64,000 nucleotides of DNA, taken from positions 5,180,875 through 5,244,874 of the forward strand of contig CM057157.1 in NCBI GenBank assembly GCA_029962745.1, in the 5' to 3' direction. Position numbers and translations under genes: made by a program. How positions within the stretch are numbered: the first letter of the stretch is position 1; each line of letters begins with the position of its first letter. The notes beneath the pieces are model-generated. The model was not told the DNA's origin. It did no database searches and saw nothing but the letters and a program-made list of their open reading frames with translations. The DNA is from Echinometra lucunter (taxonomy: Eukaryota > Echinodermata > Echinoidea > Camarodonta > Echinometridae). Positions 38,018-48,282 of the stretch are shown here, piece after piece.

Positions 38018-38713
38018 CACTGCAAAAACTGTGACCCATCTGATTCAATATGTGTCCAATCTATACAGTGTTAATTTACATCCTCTTGTGTTTAATTATA
38101 ATAACACCAGACACCACAGTGTTCATTTAACTTAGCTGGTGTTAATGTAACGCCTTCAAAAATTTCACTGCTGGTGTTAAACCGCAAATTTGACACTTTC
38201 CCAGATATTAAGGGTTCACAAAAAATAATCCCCCCCCCAAAAAAAAAAAAAAAAAAAAAATCTGAAAACTGAGATATTTTGAGAAGAGACGACGTTCATG
38301 CGATGGCCAAAATTATAAGCTTCTAGTTTTCACTTTTTTTTTTTTCAAATCATAAATATAATTATGGAATTATGCAACTAAATGTTTTTGATTTTTAGGG
38401 GGACTTATTCTGACACTGATAGTCTTAATTTAACACTTTCCCGGATTCAATAGGGGTTCATTCCCATGGGCTGTTAGATTACACCAGACTTGGGTGTTAA
38501 CAATAATTGGTGTAACCATGGTAACATTGTGATTGTAACAGCAAGTTATTCAAAACATTAAATCACTTTGATCTAAAAGCAGTCCTGCTAAGTGAAGTGT
38601 ACTATTTTTAAAATAACAGCTTTTGCAGTGACACCCGGTGGTGTTAACTTGGTTACCATAATACCTAAAGTAACACCAGAAACCATAACACCACTTCAGT
38701 GTTTTTTGCAATG
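38018..38713. mobile_element. MITE with CACTGCAAAAA termini and TA target site, ~696 bp
   Basis: The left end CACTGCAAAAACTGTG and right end (minus strand) CATTGCAAAAAACACTG are inverted, and both are flanked by TA. The subterminal regions are full of GTGTTAA/TTAACACC words in both orientations. A poly-A/C run sits near 38230. No ORF of note. Confidence 0.65.
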
Positions 38714-38801
38714 TATCATGTGCAATTATGGACTTCTGAAAAACACCCTAAACATGTACTTGTGTAGAACATACAATGCACCCTAAACACATAAAATGAA
38801 C

Positions 38802-39350
38802 TTAACACTTAAGTGGATAAGGTACTTTTCACTCACATTAGTGGATAAGGGGGGTCCACTTGGACCCAGGCTCAGAAACCACTTTTTGGTAGGAATTTTT
38901 GACCGAAACTCACACACTGATGAAGCCTTTCAACACAACCACAAAACGGGAAAAAAAATCGTAAATTGGTTTCACTGATTCAAAATGGTGGCCAAATATC
39001 CAATTTTCATGTTGTGACCAAAAATTCCTACCAAATATTTTAAAATCACTTTCCCGAAGGAGTTTTGCAATAAAATTTGAACAAAAAAAATACATTACAA
39101 ATTACAAAGAACAATTACATTATGGTTCAAGGAGCAAACCAAACTTTAAATAGCGCCACCAAAATGCTAATTTATGCTTATTTGCATAAGAACCGCATGG
39201 CTGATTTGAATTTTTTGGCATAAAAACATGCGTAACTGGTATTTGGGCAATTACCTACAATTTTGGCCAAAAATATATTTGTTTCTACATGAGAGGCGAA
39301 AAACAAAATCCAGGGTCCAAGTGGACTCCTGTTATCCACTGAAGTGTTAA
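38802..39350. mobile_element. MITE with TTAA target duplication, ~549 bp including TTAA
   Basis: TTAA is present at both borders, followed by inverted CACTTAAGTGGATAA (left) and CACTTCAGTGGATAA (right, minus strand). A second inverted block, 'gtccacttggaccc', lies further in on both sides. TTAA targets with such ends are typical of piggyBac- or Kolobok-type elements. Nonautonomous. Confidence 0.75.
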
Positions 39351-39519
39351 TTTGCCACCCAAAAACTAGTCATCTCATTTTTCACACCCCTAAGCATGTA
39401 ATCAACATTTCTACACCACTACACAAGTAATTTAGTAAGAAACAATATTGTAATGTAAGTCTATACACTGTAGGCTTATTTACTCTAGACACAACTGCGA
39501 AAGTGCAGTTCCTGCGGAT

Positions 39520-39795
39520 ACTTCTAGAACCATTGGAAATGTCCTCTTTTCCTTTCCGCCGGTCTAATGTGTGGCAAGATTACATTTTTAATGGTTGTTC
39601 AAAGTTCAAAACTTCAAATTCTTTTTCAACTTCACATTCTGCAACAGAATACAAGTCTATACTTCTAGAACCATTGAAAATGTCCTCTTTTCCTTTCTGT
39701 CTGTCTTACATGTCGCAAGCCCTTGTCTTGAAGCTTATCAACAGAAAGGAAAAGATCACATTTTCAATGGTTGCTCAAAGTGCAAAACACAATAG
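39520..39795. repeat. Tandem duplication of a foldback unit
   Basis: 'ttctagaaccattggaaatg' and the following 'tcctcttttcctttc' occur at about 39522 and again at about 39662. Each is followed by an approximately inverted partner ('ggaaaag…cattttcaatggttg', clearest at 39746-39775). So the unit is a weak hairpin that has been duplicated with a period near 140 bp. The open frame through it on the + strand contains the repeated peptide LLEPL(E/K)MSSFPF and is probably not a gene. Confidence 0.6.
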
Positions 39796-40039
39796 GTGCA
39801 CTGTTTGCAGTCAGGATGACAATTGTTATGAATTTTGAAACAGGCCCAAGATGGGCCATGCCAGCAAATACAAAAATGTAGATGACATCTCCAAAGATTT
39901 ATGTATCCTGTACATCATCATCAAAGGACAGTACTACACATCTAATTATCACTTCCAGGACTGTGTTAACGAACCCTTCAAACACATCATTTGCCAGATC
40001 AGATGGACAGCTCTAAATGCAGTGGAAGAACTGTAAACC

Positions 40040-40432
40040 ATAGTGTGCAGTGTGATTTTAACCCACCCTTTTTATAAAAACACCCTTTTAACCAAAAGCA
40101 AAACCCACCCTTTTGTAGTAGTGTTGTCAGTCTATTCTAATAACATGCACTGTTATCCCACAAAGTTACACATAATTTTACAGACACCAGGAATACAAAA
40201 AGGTGAAAACTACTGAGGGCTACAATGTATGCCAAACACAGGGACTCAACTTGGTAAAAGGTACAAACACAAAGACACACAATTTTTTTAAATCTTGTAA
40301 TTGTTACCACCATCAAAACTGTTTATATGAACACACTTTATAACAGAAAAGCCACTAACCCACCCTTTTACCCATTTTTGGAACTTTTGAAACCCACCCT
40401 TTCTAAAGCGTGGGTTGCATACTGTGTAAACT
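40040..40432. repeat. 'aacccaccctttt' repeat block, possible MITE
   Basis: The word AACCCACCCTTT occurs at least four times. The outer edges are roughly inverted (CAGTGTG…AACCCACCC versus CAGTATG…AACCCACGC on the minus strand). Boundaries and target duplication are not clear. Confidence 0.4.
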
Positions 40433-40544
40433 GTTTAGTCTTCAACTCTTCATGACATTTCTCAATTAGTCACCATCAAGATGAACAATTAAAACACATT
40501 TAAAACACACTAGATCAGTGTAAAAAGGCTAATTCATATGTGAC

Positions 40545-41479
40545 AGCTTTAAATTTGACCTCAGCACTGATTCATTTATCCTCTTACAACACAATGGCCA
40601 GAGCCAGATGCAAGTTACTTGACAACATTAACATAAGGCTTAAAGTGTAACAACCCTGAAAACTACGTACATGCAAACATTCAAGCCAAGCCTTCAAGGA
40701 GGCGGTTACCGCATTGAAAATCTTTAACTTGATTGATTTACGATTTCACACTTTTTCCGATATTTGATTTACCCATGTTAATTTTCATTGGAAAGATCTT
40801 GGTCTGGCTGCTATGGTAACCAGTCTAGGTCTCTGATTTGCTACACACAGGAATGGATGTACATGTAACTCAAAAACAAATGGGCCCACAATCATGCACT
40901 TTGGCACAAATATCAACACTTTTTGGAGTATTATGAAACCATAAAGCCAGATTTTTAAAATATGTCTTTAAATTTGAATTACAGCACAAAATACCTGATT
41001 GGTCTGCCCCTGCTTTCCATGGCAACTGCAAATTTCGACTCTTTGGTTTTGTAGTCCGTTAAATGTTGAATAGCCTGTATGTGCCAAAGCGCAATAGTCA
41101 TAGAACCATCTGTCTTTTAGTTACATCACTTCCCATGTTCAGCCAATAAGAGGCCTACCTGGTTATATAACAACCAGTGACAAAGTACTTACATATTTTC
41201 AGACTTTGGACAAATAGCTGAAAAGTGAATCATTCTTCAGGAACAGTGTGAATTCTTAGCTCAAAGATGGACCTCATAACGTGGTAACCCGTCCCTAAAC
41301 AAACTATGTAATGTACGCCTTCAACTCAGTGTTGACACAGAGGAGGTGCAAGACTTTTTGGGGGTGCATTACTTTCAGGATATCTTCTGGATAAAAGAGA
41401 TTGGCCCAACCAACTTCGGGTGGTTTACAACACAGTGGTTGGCCATAAGTCACCACTGCAACAAACCATTTCCCTTTGG
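40545..41479 (-). pseudogene. Decayed duplicate of the gene's 3' end, including last exon (41316-41479)
   Basis: Bases 41316-41479 align with the C-terminal half of the last exon at 41726-42037: 'cgccttcaactc', 'ggtgcaagacttttt', 'atcttctggataaaa', 'cccaaccaactt' and 'tggccataag' appear in the same order. A deletion removes about 20 bases, and indels break the frame. Intron-like sequence next to the intact exon (41545-41690) is likewise echoed at 40545-40690. The two parts of the duplicate are separated by ~600 bp (40700-41310) that is absent from the other copy and was therefore probably inserted later. That insert contains a CCAAT and a TATATAA word (about 41148 and 41163) of unknown meaning. 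Confidence 0.7.
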
Positions 41480-41725
41480 TAAGCTCTTCTTTTCAATTTT
41501 CATTCTAAAATGTGCATATAAAAAAGACAAGTTAACTGTGGCTTTTAAATGTTGACGTCACCATTGATGCATCTGGCTCTGGCTATTTTAAGACAATCCG
41601 GAACAAATTATTTCACAACCATTAACCTAAGTCTAAGGTCTAAAAATTGTTAAAAGCCTGTGAAGTACTTGTAAATATTCAAGGCTAAATGTCTAAAACA
41701 CAACTGAAAATAAACCTGCTTGTAC

Positions 41726-42037
41726 TTAAGCCTTCAACTTGGAGTTGACATTGTACAGTAGGTGCAGGACTTTTTTGGGTACTGCATTACTGTCTTCCAA
41801 ATTTAGGATGATCTTCTGGATGAAAGTGAGTGCCCCAACCAACTTTGTGTGGTAAGAAAAGTTGAACACGTAGTGGGTGGCCATAAGAAGGCACATGGCT
41901 TGCATGAAGTCACCAGTTGAACAAACCGTTTCCCCTTCTGCTACCACTGCATATTCCTTGACAGACTCTGTCAGAATATCTTTCATGGAGCCCTCATACT
42001 GTATGTGGATATGGGCTGGAATGCATTCTGTATCAAC
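41726..42037 (-). CDS. Terminal exon of transposon-borne gene, SAMD3-like uncharacterised family
   Basis: The exon starts after a clear acceptor (polypyrimidine then AAATAG, complement of 42038-42049) and runs 103 codons to a TAA stop at 41726-41728. The peptide starts VDTECIPAHIHIQYEG, then has an acidic segment VVAEGETVCSTGD. A hydrophobic-aromatic block MQAMCLLMATHYVFNFSY follows, then a helix-like tail FIQKIILNLED and a basic end. From memory, this order (…LxxxxxA.xLLFGLxYALNLxYP…F.xIQKxxMxLxx…VxxLKxKL) is the C-terminus of a very large uncharacterised family in fish and some invertebrates, often auto-named 'sterile alpha motif domain-containing protein 3-like'. Molecular function is unknown. 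The exon is intact, unlike its duplicate downstream. Confidence 0.7.
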   Translation of the reverse strand, partial: VDTECIPAHIHIQYEGSMKDILTESVKEYAVVAEGETVCSTGDFMQAMCLLMATHYVFNFSYHTKLVGALTFIQKIILNLEDSNAVPKKVLHLLYNVNSKLKA

Positions 42038-42169
42038 CTATTTGAAGAGAAAACAAAAAAAGATTCCTGCAATTTTAGAGCATCATGTTCATCCACACAA
42101 CCGAAGTAAAAGTGATGCATACCAGAACTTCACTAACCTTTGAAAAAGACCAACTTCCAAAATTGTTAC

Positions 42170-42211
42170 TATAAATTCATCCCATAGTTCAATACCCTTC
42201 TTAACAAGAAC
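42170..42211 (-). CDS. Possible 14-codon exon of the same gene
   Basis: A 42-base segment reading VLVKKGIELWDEFI would fit in phase 0 between the 43424-43497 exon and the terminal exon. The acceptor is GCAGAG|GTT and the donor is the weak ATA|GTAACA. It may instead be skipped: direct joining of the flanking exons is also in phase and gives spacing closer to what I remember of the family. Open frame upstream of this point belongs to the MITE that begins at 42232. Confidence 0.3.
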
Positions 42212-42231
42212 CTCTGCAAATTTTGAGCAAT

Positions 42232-42829
42232 CAGGGGCAGATTTAGAGGGGGGTGCATCCTCTAACTTTTGCAGAGCAGCGCACCTGATTTTATGTGAGC
42301 GTCCAGGCACTGCCATTTTTCTCTTGAAAATTGTGTATAGAAATGGCTGCAAGTCGATGACTTTGATGTATAAATATTTTAAAGGGGCACGCAGAGATCC
42401 TGCAATACCTAATATTAGGTTTAACTGACCCCTGGTTGTTTTAAACATTTTTTGGAAGACCTTGCCTATAGTAACTTACACCTGTAATGACTCACTTTAA
42501 AACAACCTTTTACTGACATGAGTGACAAAATTTGACTTTTGTGATCCGGATCACAAAAATTCCACTGTTCAAATGAATGCAAACCTGAAGCAGGAATGTC
42601 ATGGTTTATCGGCTTCTCAAGTGCGACTTAAACACCATACTCCATCTAAACCATGATAAATTGTATCTTTTCAATGTTTATGCGATTAATGAATGATAGA
42701 AATCAGTGACCTAATTTGTGAGAAATATCTCTGCCTGCCACTTTAAGAAAATCTCTAAGAACCCCCGCTTTGCTTGTCGATTTTTGCCAAATGGCGCCCC
42801 TCTATTGAAAATTCCTGGATCCGCCCCTG
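42232..42829. mobile_element. hAT-type MITE, ~598 bp, inside an intron
   Basis: The left end CAGGGGCAGATTTAGA and right end (minus strand) CAGGGGCGGATCCAGGA are inverted, a terminus very common in metazoan hAT MITEs. No 8-bp target duplication survives. It lies in the intron upstream of the terminal exon (or of the possible 42170-42211 exon). Confidence 0.65.
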
Positions 42830-43423
42830 GAAATAGGGATGACATGTGTAAATTGAAATGGATAATTTACTGCCATTAAAAAGACTGCTATGGTCAATGC
42901 GGTGTGACCCAAAAAACATTGTGCATTATGAAAGGACAAAAATTTATTTTATCATCACTGAAAACTGCATTGAAATTGGTTCATGCCATGCATTTTTACA
43001 TTATGGGATTTACATGTACACAGTAACTGTTAAGGCCTTTTAAAACTCACAATCACAGCGTTTGCAGCTATCCTTGCTTAGTTTGCAACAAACATGATCG
43101 TAAGTTACATAAACAAAGCAACCGTTACACTTTAAGGATGTATTGTTTTAGCAACTCATAACAGTAGAATAAAGATTTAAAATGTGATGAAATTGAGAGA
43201 TTTCTATTTTCAGAATGAATTTGTGTCATTTGGATTGAAAAAATGAAATGAATTATGAACTGCATGTTTAGAAAGCTACTCCAGGAAGTTTCATGCAGTA
43301 TAAGTCTACAGAAGGTGGTCAGCATATTAGACAAATAAACAAGTTTGATTGGGTAAACAACATTGTATGTATTCATGAGATTATGAATAGAGCTTAGTAA
43401 CTGCACATTGTTATCAAACTTAC

Positions 43424-43497
43424 CTGGCTCTTTGGGCAAAATGCCAGCTCCAACTTCTCATGAAGCAATGGAAAAATTAGAAGAAGTGCACCCATGT
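43424..43497 (-). CDS. Internal exon of transposon-borne gene
   Basis: 74 bases between a good acceptor (CATTCCAGGTACTGCAG, complement of 43498 onward) and a consensus donor CAG|GTAAGT. Only one frame is open. It begins with two bases (AC) that complete a codon with the last base (C) of the exon at 44206-44371. It ends in phase 0 and gives (H)MGALLLIFPLLHEKLELAFCP then KSQ. The phase match with the upstream exon is strong evidence that both are real. The pattern LLLxxPLLxEKxxLxF fits the segment that in the family lies between the EFRRLT block and the C-terminal block. Confidence 0.65.
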
Positions 43498-43998
43498 CTG
43501 CAGTACCTGGAATGGACATTTTAAAAGGCTTTCTATTGTGTTTATGCTTCTTAAAATGTTCATAATTATAATGATCAGTTACATGTACATGGGAGAATGG
43601 TATTATAAAGACAAATACTTTACACCATCATAATTAGACAGTATCTAGGACCTCTTTGTTGACTCCCAATTAATTATACAACTAGACTAGTCTTCATAAT
43701 AAGAAAGGATAATATAACTTTGAGCCCTGCTGGGCAACAACTTTGTTTGTCCAACCTGTAATAAACCATATGTAATCAGGCTTAACAATAATCACCCTGA
43801 CTGGCCCGAACCCTTGGAGATATATTTTCAAACCCAGAAATATGGCTAGTCAGAGACTGGATCAAGTTTGCATGAATATGCAATAACACTTTCTTAACTT
43901 TGGAATATTAAAATAAACTTAAGCAATTTATACAATCGCCACATGTAGTGGATGACACACTCCATAATTATTTGGCAAATTGTTGAAAAGTTAAGATC

Positions 43999-44155
43999 AG
44001 GGCTCCAAATTACTCTTGAGGCCACCAAGGCCATAACCTTGGTGCTCATGGTGTTGGCACTGATGCCCACTTCTTCCAGCATTCTTTAGCACTGGATGGC
44101 CTTGGTGCCTTTGCCTAGAATTGGGTGCTCCTCACAATTTTTAATTCGAGCCCTG
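43999..44155. mobile_element. hAT MITE, 157 bp, inside an intron
   Basis: The termini CAGGGCTCCAAATTA and CAGGGCTCGAATTAA (minus strand) are inverted. The flanking 8-mers GTTAAGAT (43991-43998) and GTTAAGAC (44156-44163) match at 7 of 8. The interior repeats 'aaggccttggtg'-like words. It sits between two coding exons. Confidence 0.8.
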
Positions 44156-44205
44156 GTTAAGACCCAACATACCCCTGAATCATTGAAAAAAAAAACAGTA
44201 CTTAC

Positions 44206-44371
44206 GTTTCTTTCCCTCAGCACTTCTGGCCTGCCCAACAGCAGAAAACACCATGTCTCGTGCTGGACTTTTCTTTGCACAATCTAATATGCCTGCCCCA
44301 TACTTGTTCATACCATTGTTAAGGGCTTTTGTCAAGTTGTCATCTGTTAGGCGGCGAAACTCTGCTATTAT
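44206..44371 (-). CDS. Internal exon of transposon-borne gene (EFRRLT block)
   Basis: 166 bases between acceptor AATTCATACAG and donor AAAC|GTAAGTA, open throughout in one frame: 55 codons plus one base (phase 1 end). The peptide starts IIAEFRRLTDDNL, continues NKYGAGILDCAKKS and ends ARSAEGKK. From memory, the SAMD3-like uncharacterised family has E(E)FRR(L/I)T followed by a 'LDKYTPKLL' helix at the matching place. The exon joins in phase with 43424-43497. Upstream exons should encode a 'YPxL' segment and a domain before it; I could not find them in 44372-48282. Confidence 0.65.
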
Positions 44372-45358
44372 CTGTATGAATTATAAAATGATCTCTTTGT
44401 TAATTGGACCAAGGTTTACCAAGGTTGGAAAATGTTGGGAGTCACTCTCAACCAGGGTTTATGCACCTTCATGAAAATAAAATTACATGAGTTTTCATGA
44501 CCAATTTTGACAAAAATCCATGAACTAATCAGTGAAATTTAATGGATGGGTCAATCCACATCAAATCAACCAATGGGTGCCACCCGACCCCCTTCAATTT
44601 TTTTTAAAACTCACACCAAATGTTCCTCCATGTGTCTGACGGAAAATTCTGAAATATGTTGCCCCAAGGTCATACGATTCCATAAATTAAAAGAACATCG
44701 GTTACTCACGTTACGGTTACTCATGTTACATTTTGTCCGACAACATATTTTCTGGGTTATCTTCACATAAATAGATTTTGATTGGAAAAGCAATACATTT
44801 ATCATTGCAGTATTATATGCTTTACACTAAAGTATTTCATGGGAAAAAATGGAGAAAAAAATGATAATTTTTCATAAAACTTAAATTTATTCACAACATG
44901 TGGGGCCTAGTCCCACATGTGGCATATTGCGTGTGGTTGCCGATTCTCCTAGAAGGAGCGTTACGGAAGCAAAATTTGGGGTAGAAATGATGACCCCATT
45001 GTTTCTTCATAAATCATAGCCAATCAAACCAATAAAATGTAACATGAGTTGAGATAAAGCCAATTTATGTAGTGCTTGGTTTGTCCACCAACCTGTGGAA
45101 TTGCCCATACATGTAAGGAACACAAACAGGGAAAGAAATACACGGGGGCTCAGGGCGATTTCGCCCCCGAAATGGCCAAAAAAGCCCCTGTAATATGTAA
45201 AAGAGCCCCCGAAAATTACATAGGGTTCAATGCAAAAGAATATCTGGAAAGAACTGAAACAGGAAAAGTAGCCCCCGAAAAGAAAATTTTATTTTTTTCC
45301 CTGAACACAAATATGCAATTTTATTGCCAATATACTGGGTGCTTCACCTGACATACAG
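44372..45358. other. Repeat-derived intron sequence, no exon found
   Basis: Contains an interspersed-repeat-like stretch (about 44546-45060) with 'gggtcaatccacatcaaatc' and alternating 'gttac' words. A short block (45140-45280) of repeated 'gcccccgaaa' words follows. No splice-bounded open frame that fits the neighbouring exons was found. Confidence 0.45.
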
Positions 45359-46403
45359 GGTGGAAACCCAGGGGGGCCCCAGGCCACTTGGAACAAACGT
45401 GTTGTCATCAGCGATCACAAATCCTAAGGAAAGGGTTCCTATATTTTGCAAATCGTCATGGACCGCGATAAGCAATTTCACTCTGTTTTGACAAAAAAAG
45501 GTATACTTTTTAGAAGCACAAGTCAGCGTTTAGGGTATAATTTTTAAGAACATTTATAGGAAGTCCCTCCCAGAGGTCCCTTTTTAGGATAAAAAGGTAC
45601 ACTTCTAACTTGTGGGCTTTTTATGTGAATTCATGTTTTTGTGACAGGTCAGTGAAAAGGGTACCTTTTTTATGATAAGTCGGTGAAAAGGGTATCATTT
45701 TTACATGCAGGTCAGTGAATAGGGTTGAGATTTTGGCATGCCCCAGGTCAGTGTTTAGGGTATGAAATTTGAGGGCATGATTGCTGATGACAACACATGC
45801 CATCAGCAATCAATAATTACATCAGAAATCCAAAAATTATCTTCTGAACCCGGAAGTAGCGGTACCAGGAATTACTAAATTGACCTCGCGAACCCGGAAG
45901 TAGATGTACTCCCATTGCGGGTACGCATCACGTGCCCCGGGAATGACCCCCTTTTATAAACCGGCTTCTCCTCAATGACCCCGTTTTTATTTTGCTGATA
46001 ATTTTGATACCCCAATGACCCCCTATTTTTTATCTCCCAGAACCTTAATGACCCCCTTTTTTTTCTTATTTTTAGCTCCAAATGACCCTCCATTTTGTTC
46101 AAAATCACCCATTTTCAATCCTCACTTCGCTCGAAGCTCATTCACGGTATTTTTTTGAACACTGATTGAAACTTAATTATCATTTTAAACAATCTTGTAC
46201 TCGGTGACCCTCATTTTTCAGTAGGGTACCCCAATGGCGCCCGTTTTAACTTTCATACCCGAATGACCCCCTATTTATTTTAGTCGTATCCTGAATGACC
46301 CCCTATTTTTGCTGTAGTACATACTACCTACTTTGAACATCGCCGGGGCACACCCCGTCACTTTGAATAGGGAGTGCCCCCCCCCCCCCCCCCCCGGGAC
46401 AAT
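45359..46403. repeat. Composite repeat block with G/C-homopolymer ends
   Basis: The left part has 'acccaggggggccccagg' and 'cacttgg'. The right end is 'gggagtg' plus a long C run and 'gggac', roughly inverted to the left, so the block may be one transposon. Inside are a nested 398-bp TIR element (45399-45796), about three 'aggtcagtg…agggtat' units (45645-45770) and many degenerate 'aatgacccccta' units (45925-46330). I did not find a target duplication. Confidence 0.55.
45399..45796. mobile_element. 398-bp TIR element nested in the composite block
   Basis: The left end GTGTTGTCATCAGCGATCA is inverted to the right end (GTGTTGTCATCAGCAATCA on the minus strand), 18 of 19 matching. No target duplication found. 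Confidence 0.6.
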
Positions 46404-47459
46404 GACAATACTTCACTCATATTGCAATTATTCAATAAATTTAAATTTCACATGAAACTTTGCAGTCATGTAGCCAGATAAATTACCAACAAAATGAGAC
46501 ATAAACCAGGTCCATACAATACTACACTCAGGCCTATACTTCCAAAGCAATAAATATGTGACAAAAAAATTTCAAATGTAATGCCTCCACCCTTTTTCTA
46601 TACCCCAATTCATGCCGCATGACCCTAAATTTACGCTGAATACTACTACAAGAATCTTTGCGAGAATGGATTCACAGATTTCTCGCCGAAATTCTAACCC
46701 TGATATTGGTAAGACAGTAAGTTCCGCAGCATTTCTGTAAAACTTTCTGGCAAAACTAAAATATTTTTCAGACCAACCGCCCCTAGCCTAGCCTACTTTT
46801 AAGAAAGCATGTAGGCCTATGCCTAACCGGAACCAAGCAATTATTTTTGTTCAGCGTACTAACTACAGTAGGCCTACCGTAATTTTTGTGCTTGACAAAC
46901 ACGACAAACCCAAACTTTACTCACATTCTCGAGCTTCTTTATTCCAATTTACAGTTAACGTAGGGCGTAATTATACTGCGCAACGAATCAACTTTTGTAG
47001 TGACGTAAAAAGTGTCTCTACTTACGCGTCGCATATTTTTTTCGTACCGCCCTTTAAACGTGCGCGTACTAACCATGTAACCTGCAATTATGGGAATGTC
47101 GTACGTGTATTCTAGTTGCAGAAGTTATAACGTGCTTTGACGTAACTATCAAAATTGATTCGTTTCGCAGCATGGACTGACAAGGCCTAGGCCACCCATA
47201 CCAAGGAGTTACTAAGCGAGCCCATACAAGGGGTGTATAGTGCAATAGATGCTATACTACTACCCCTTACAGCTGTCTGCTATCTTTTCCTGGAGATTTT
47301 TAAAATTTGATGATAGAGGGCGCTCTTCTATGGAAGTTACGTGCTAAGGCAGGAGACATGGTTCCAAAAATCCGGCACCTATTATTTTTATAATATTTTT
47401 AATTCAAAAACTAAACTGCCAAATTCATGTCTGGCCTGTAATAAATCATGAGGACTAAT
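46404..47459. other. Internal sequence without supported gene
   Basis: Two weak hints only. On the + strand there is a 14-codon ATG segment with a GTAAGA donor (about 46668-46709). On the minus strand there is ATGCGACGC|GTAAGT (near 47025). Neither connects to a usable downstream exon that I can see. Confidence 0.35.
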
Positions 47460-47660
47460 TACTGTATACGCTGAATATTTCGCGGTGGTTTTATTTTTCG
47501 CGAATTTCGCGACTTACTGAACGCGAAAATTTTCACTTCGTGATATTTCTGTACAAAGTGAATGTAAACACAATAAAATCGCGAAAATATACACTCGCAA
47601 ATTCCCCGTCTTGAAGCAAAATCGCGAAAATATATGGCGTAGGCCTAGACCTATACAGTA
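47460..47660. mobile_element. MITE with TACTGTATA termini and CGCGAA words, 201 bp
   Basis: TACTGTATA at the left and its exact reverse complement TATACAGTA at the right. The flanks GACTAAT and GACTACT match at 6 of 7, compatible with an old target duplication. The interior repeats TCGCGAA in both orientations. Confidence 0.7.
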
Positions 47661-47881
47661 GACTACTCATCAAAGTTGAAATTATTGTATTCAGAAATGC
47701 AATTTTGGCCAGGTATAAGAATCGCACACAGAGTCAAGGCACGACTCTCGTGAGTGCCCTAGCATAGGCCGGCCCCGTACGTAACTCAACAGTCGAGTGT
47801 TGTCACTTTTGTTTGGATTGACAGCACCCATGTCAATTATGGGTAGATCTAAGTTACTATTAGGTCCTAACGTTAATCCTT

Positions 47882-48005
47882 GGTTTTAGGGGCCCCAAGG
47901 TTGCTAACTTCAGCGTGTGCGGTTTATTCCGTCAACGTGTCTTCTGACGGAATAAACCGCACACGCTGAGGTTAGCAAGATATAATAATTTAGGCCCCTA
48001 AAACC
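47882..48005. repeat. Long hairpin, 13-bp outer and 34-bp inner stems
   Basis: The outer arms GGTTTTAGGGGCC / GGCCCCTAAAACC are perfect. The inner arms start TTGCTAACTTCAGCGTGTGC and pair over 34 bases with a single mismatch around a 10-base loop. The outer and inner stems are separated by unequal spacers (6 and 14 bases). No flanking duplication was seen. It could be a foldback MITE or a transcribed structured element near the gene's 5' end. Confidence 0.85.
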
Positions 48006-48282
48006 CAGAATTACCAATTAATCTGTGTTTTTACCGTCGCCATGGTCGTTTACGTAGCTCCGGCGGCTCCGTCCTCGTTAGGTGTGCACACCATGCGCGC
48101 ACTGTCTGCAAATAGTACGCTAATAAGTATTGCATAGGTCTAACTCTGTAATAAGCAAACCGTGTTCGTGCACTGCATGTGCTGTTTTTTCGACTAATTG
48201 CACCATTCACCTGCTGCAGTTTGCACAATATGTTGGTGATTTGTTGTCTATGGATATACGGTTTCTTATTTAATTCACTTAC

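Noticed and set aside
39503..40036. + strand frames with repeated LLEPL(E/K)MSSFPF and a cysteine cluster
   Set aside because: The repeat comes from a duplicated foldback unit. No splice sites join it to other exons, and the apparent coding pattern has no recognisable match.
42212..42448. Upstream extension of the open frame at 42170-42211
   Set aside because: From 42232 it lies inside a hAT MITE, so the extension is not part of the gene.
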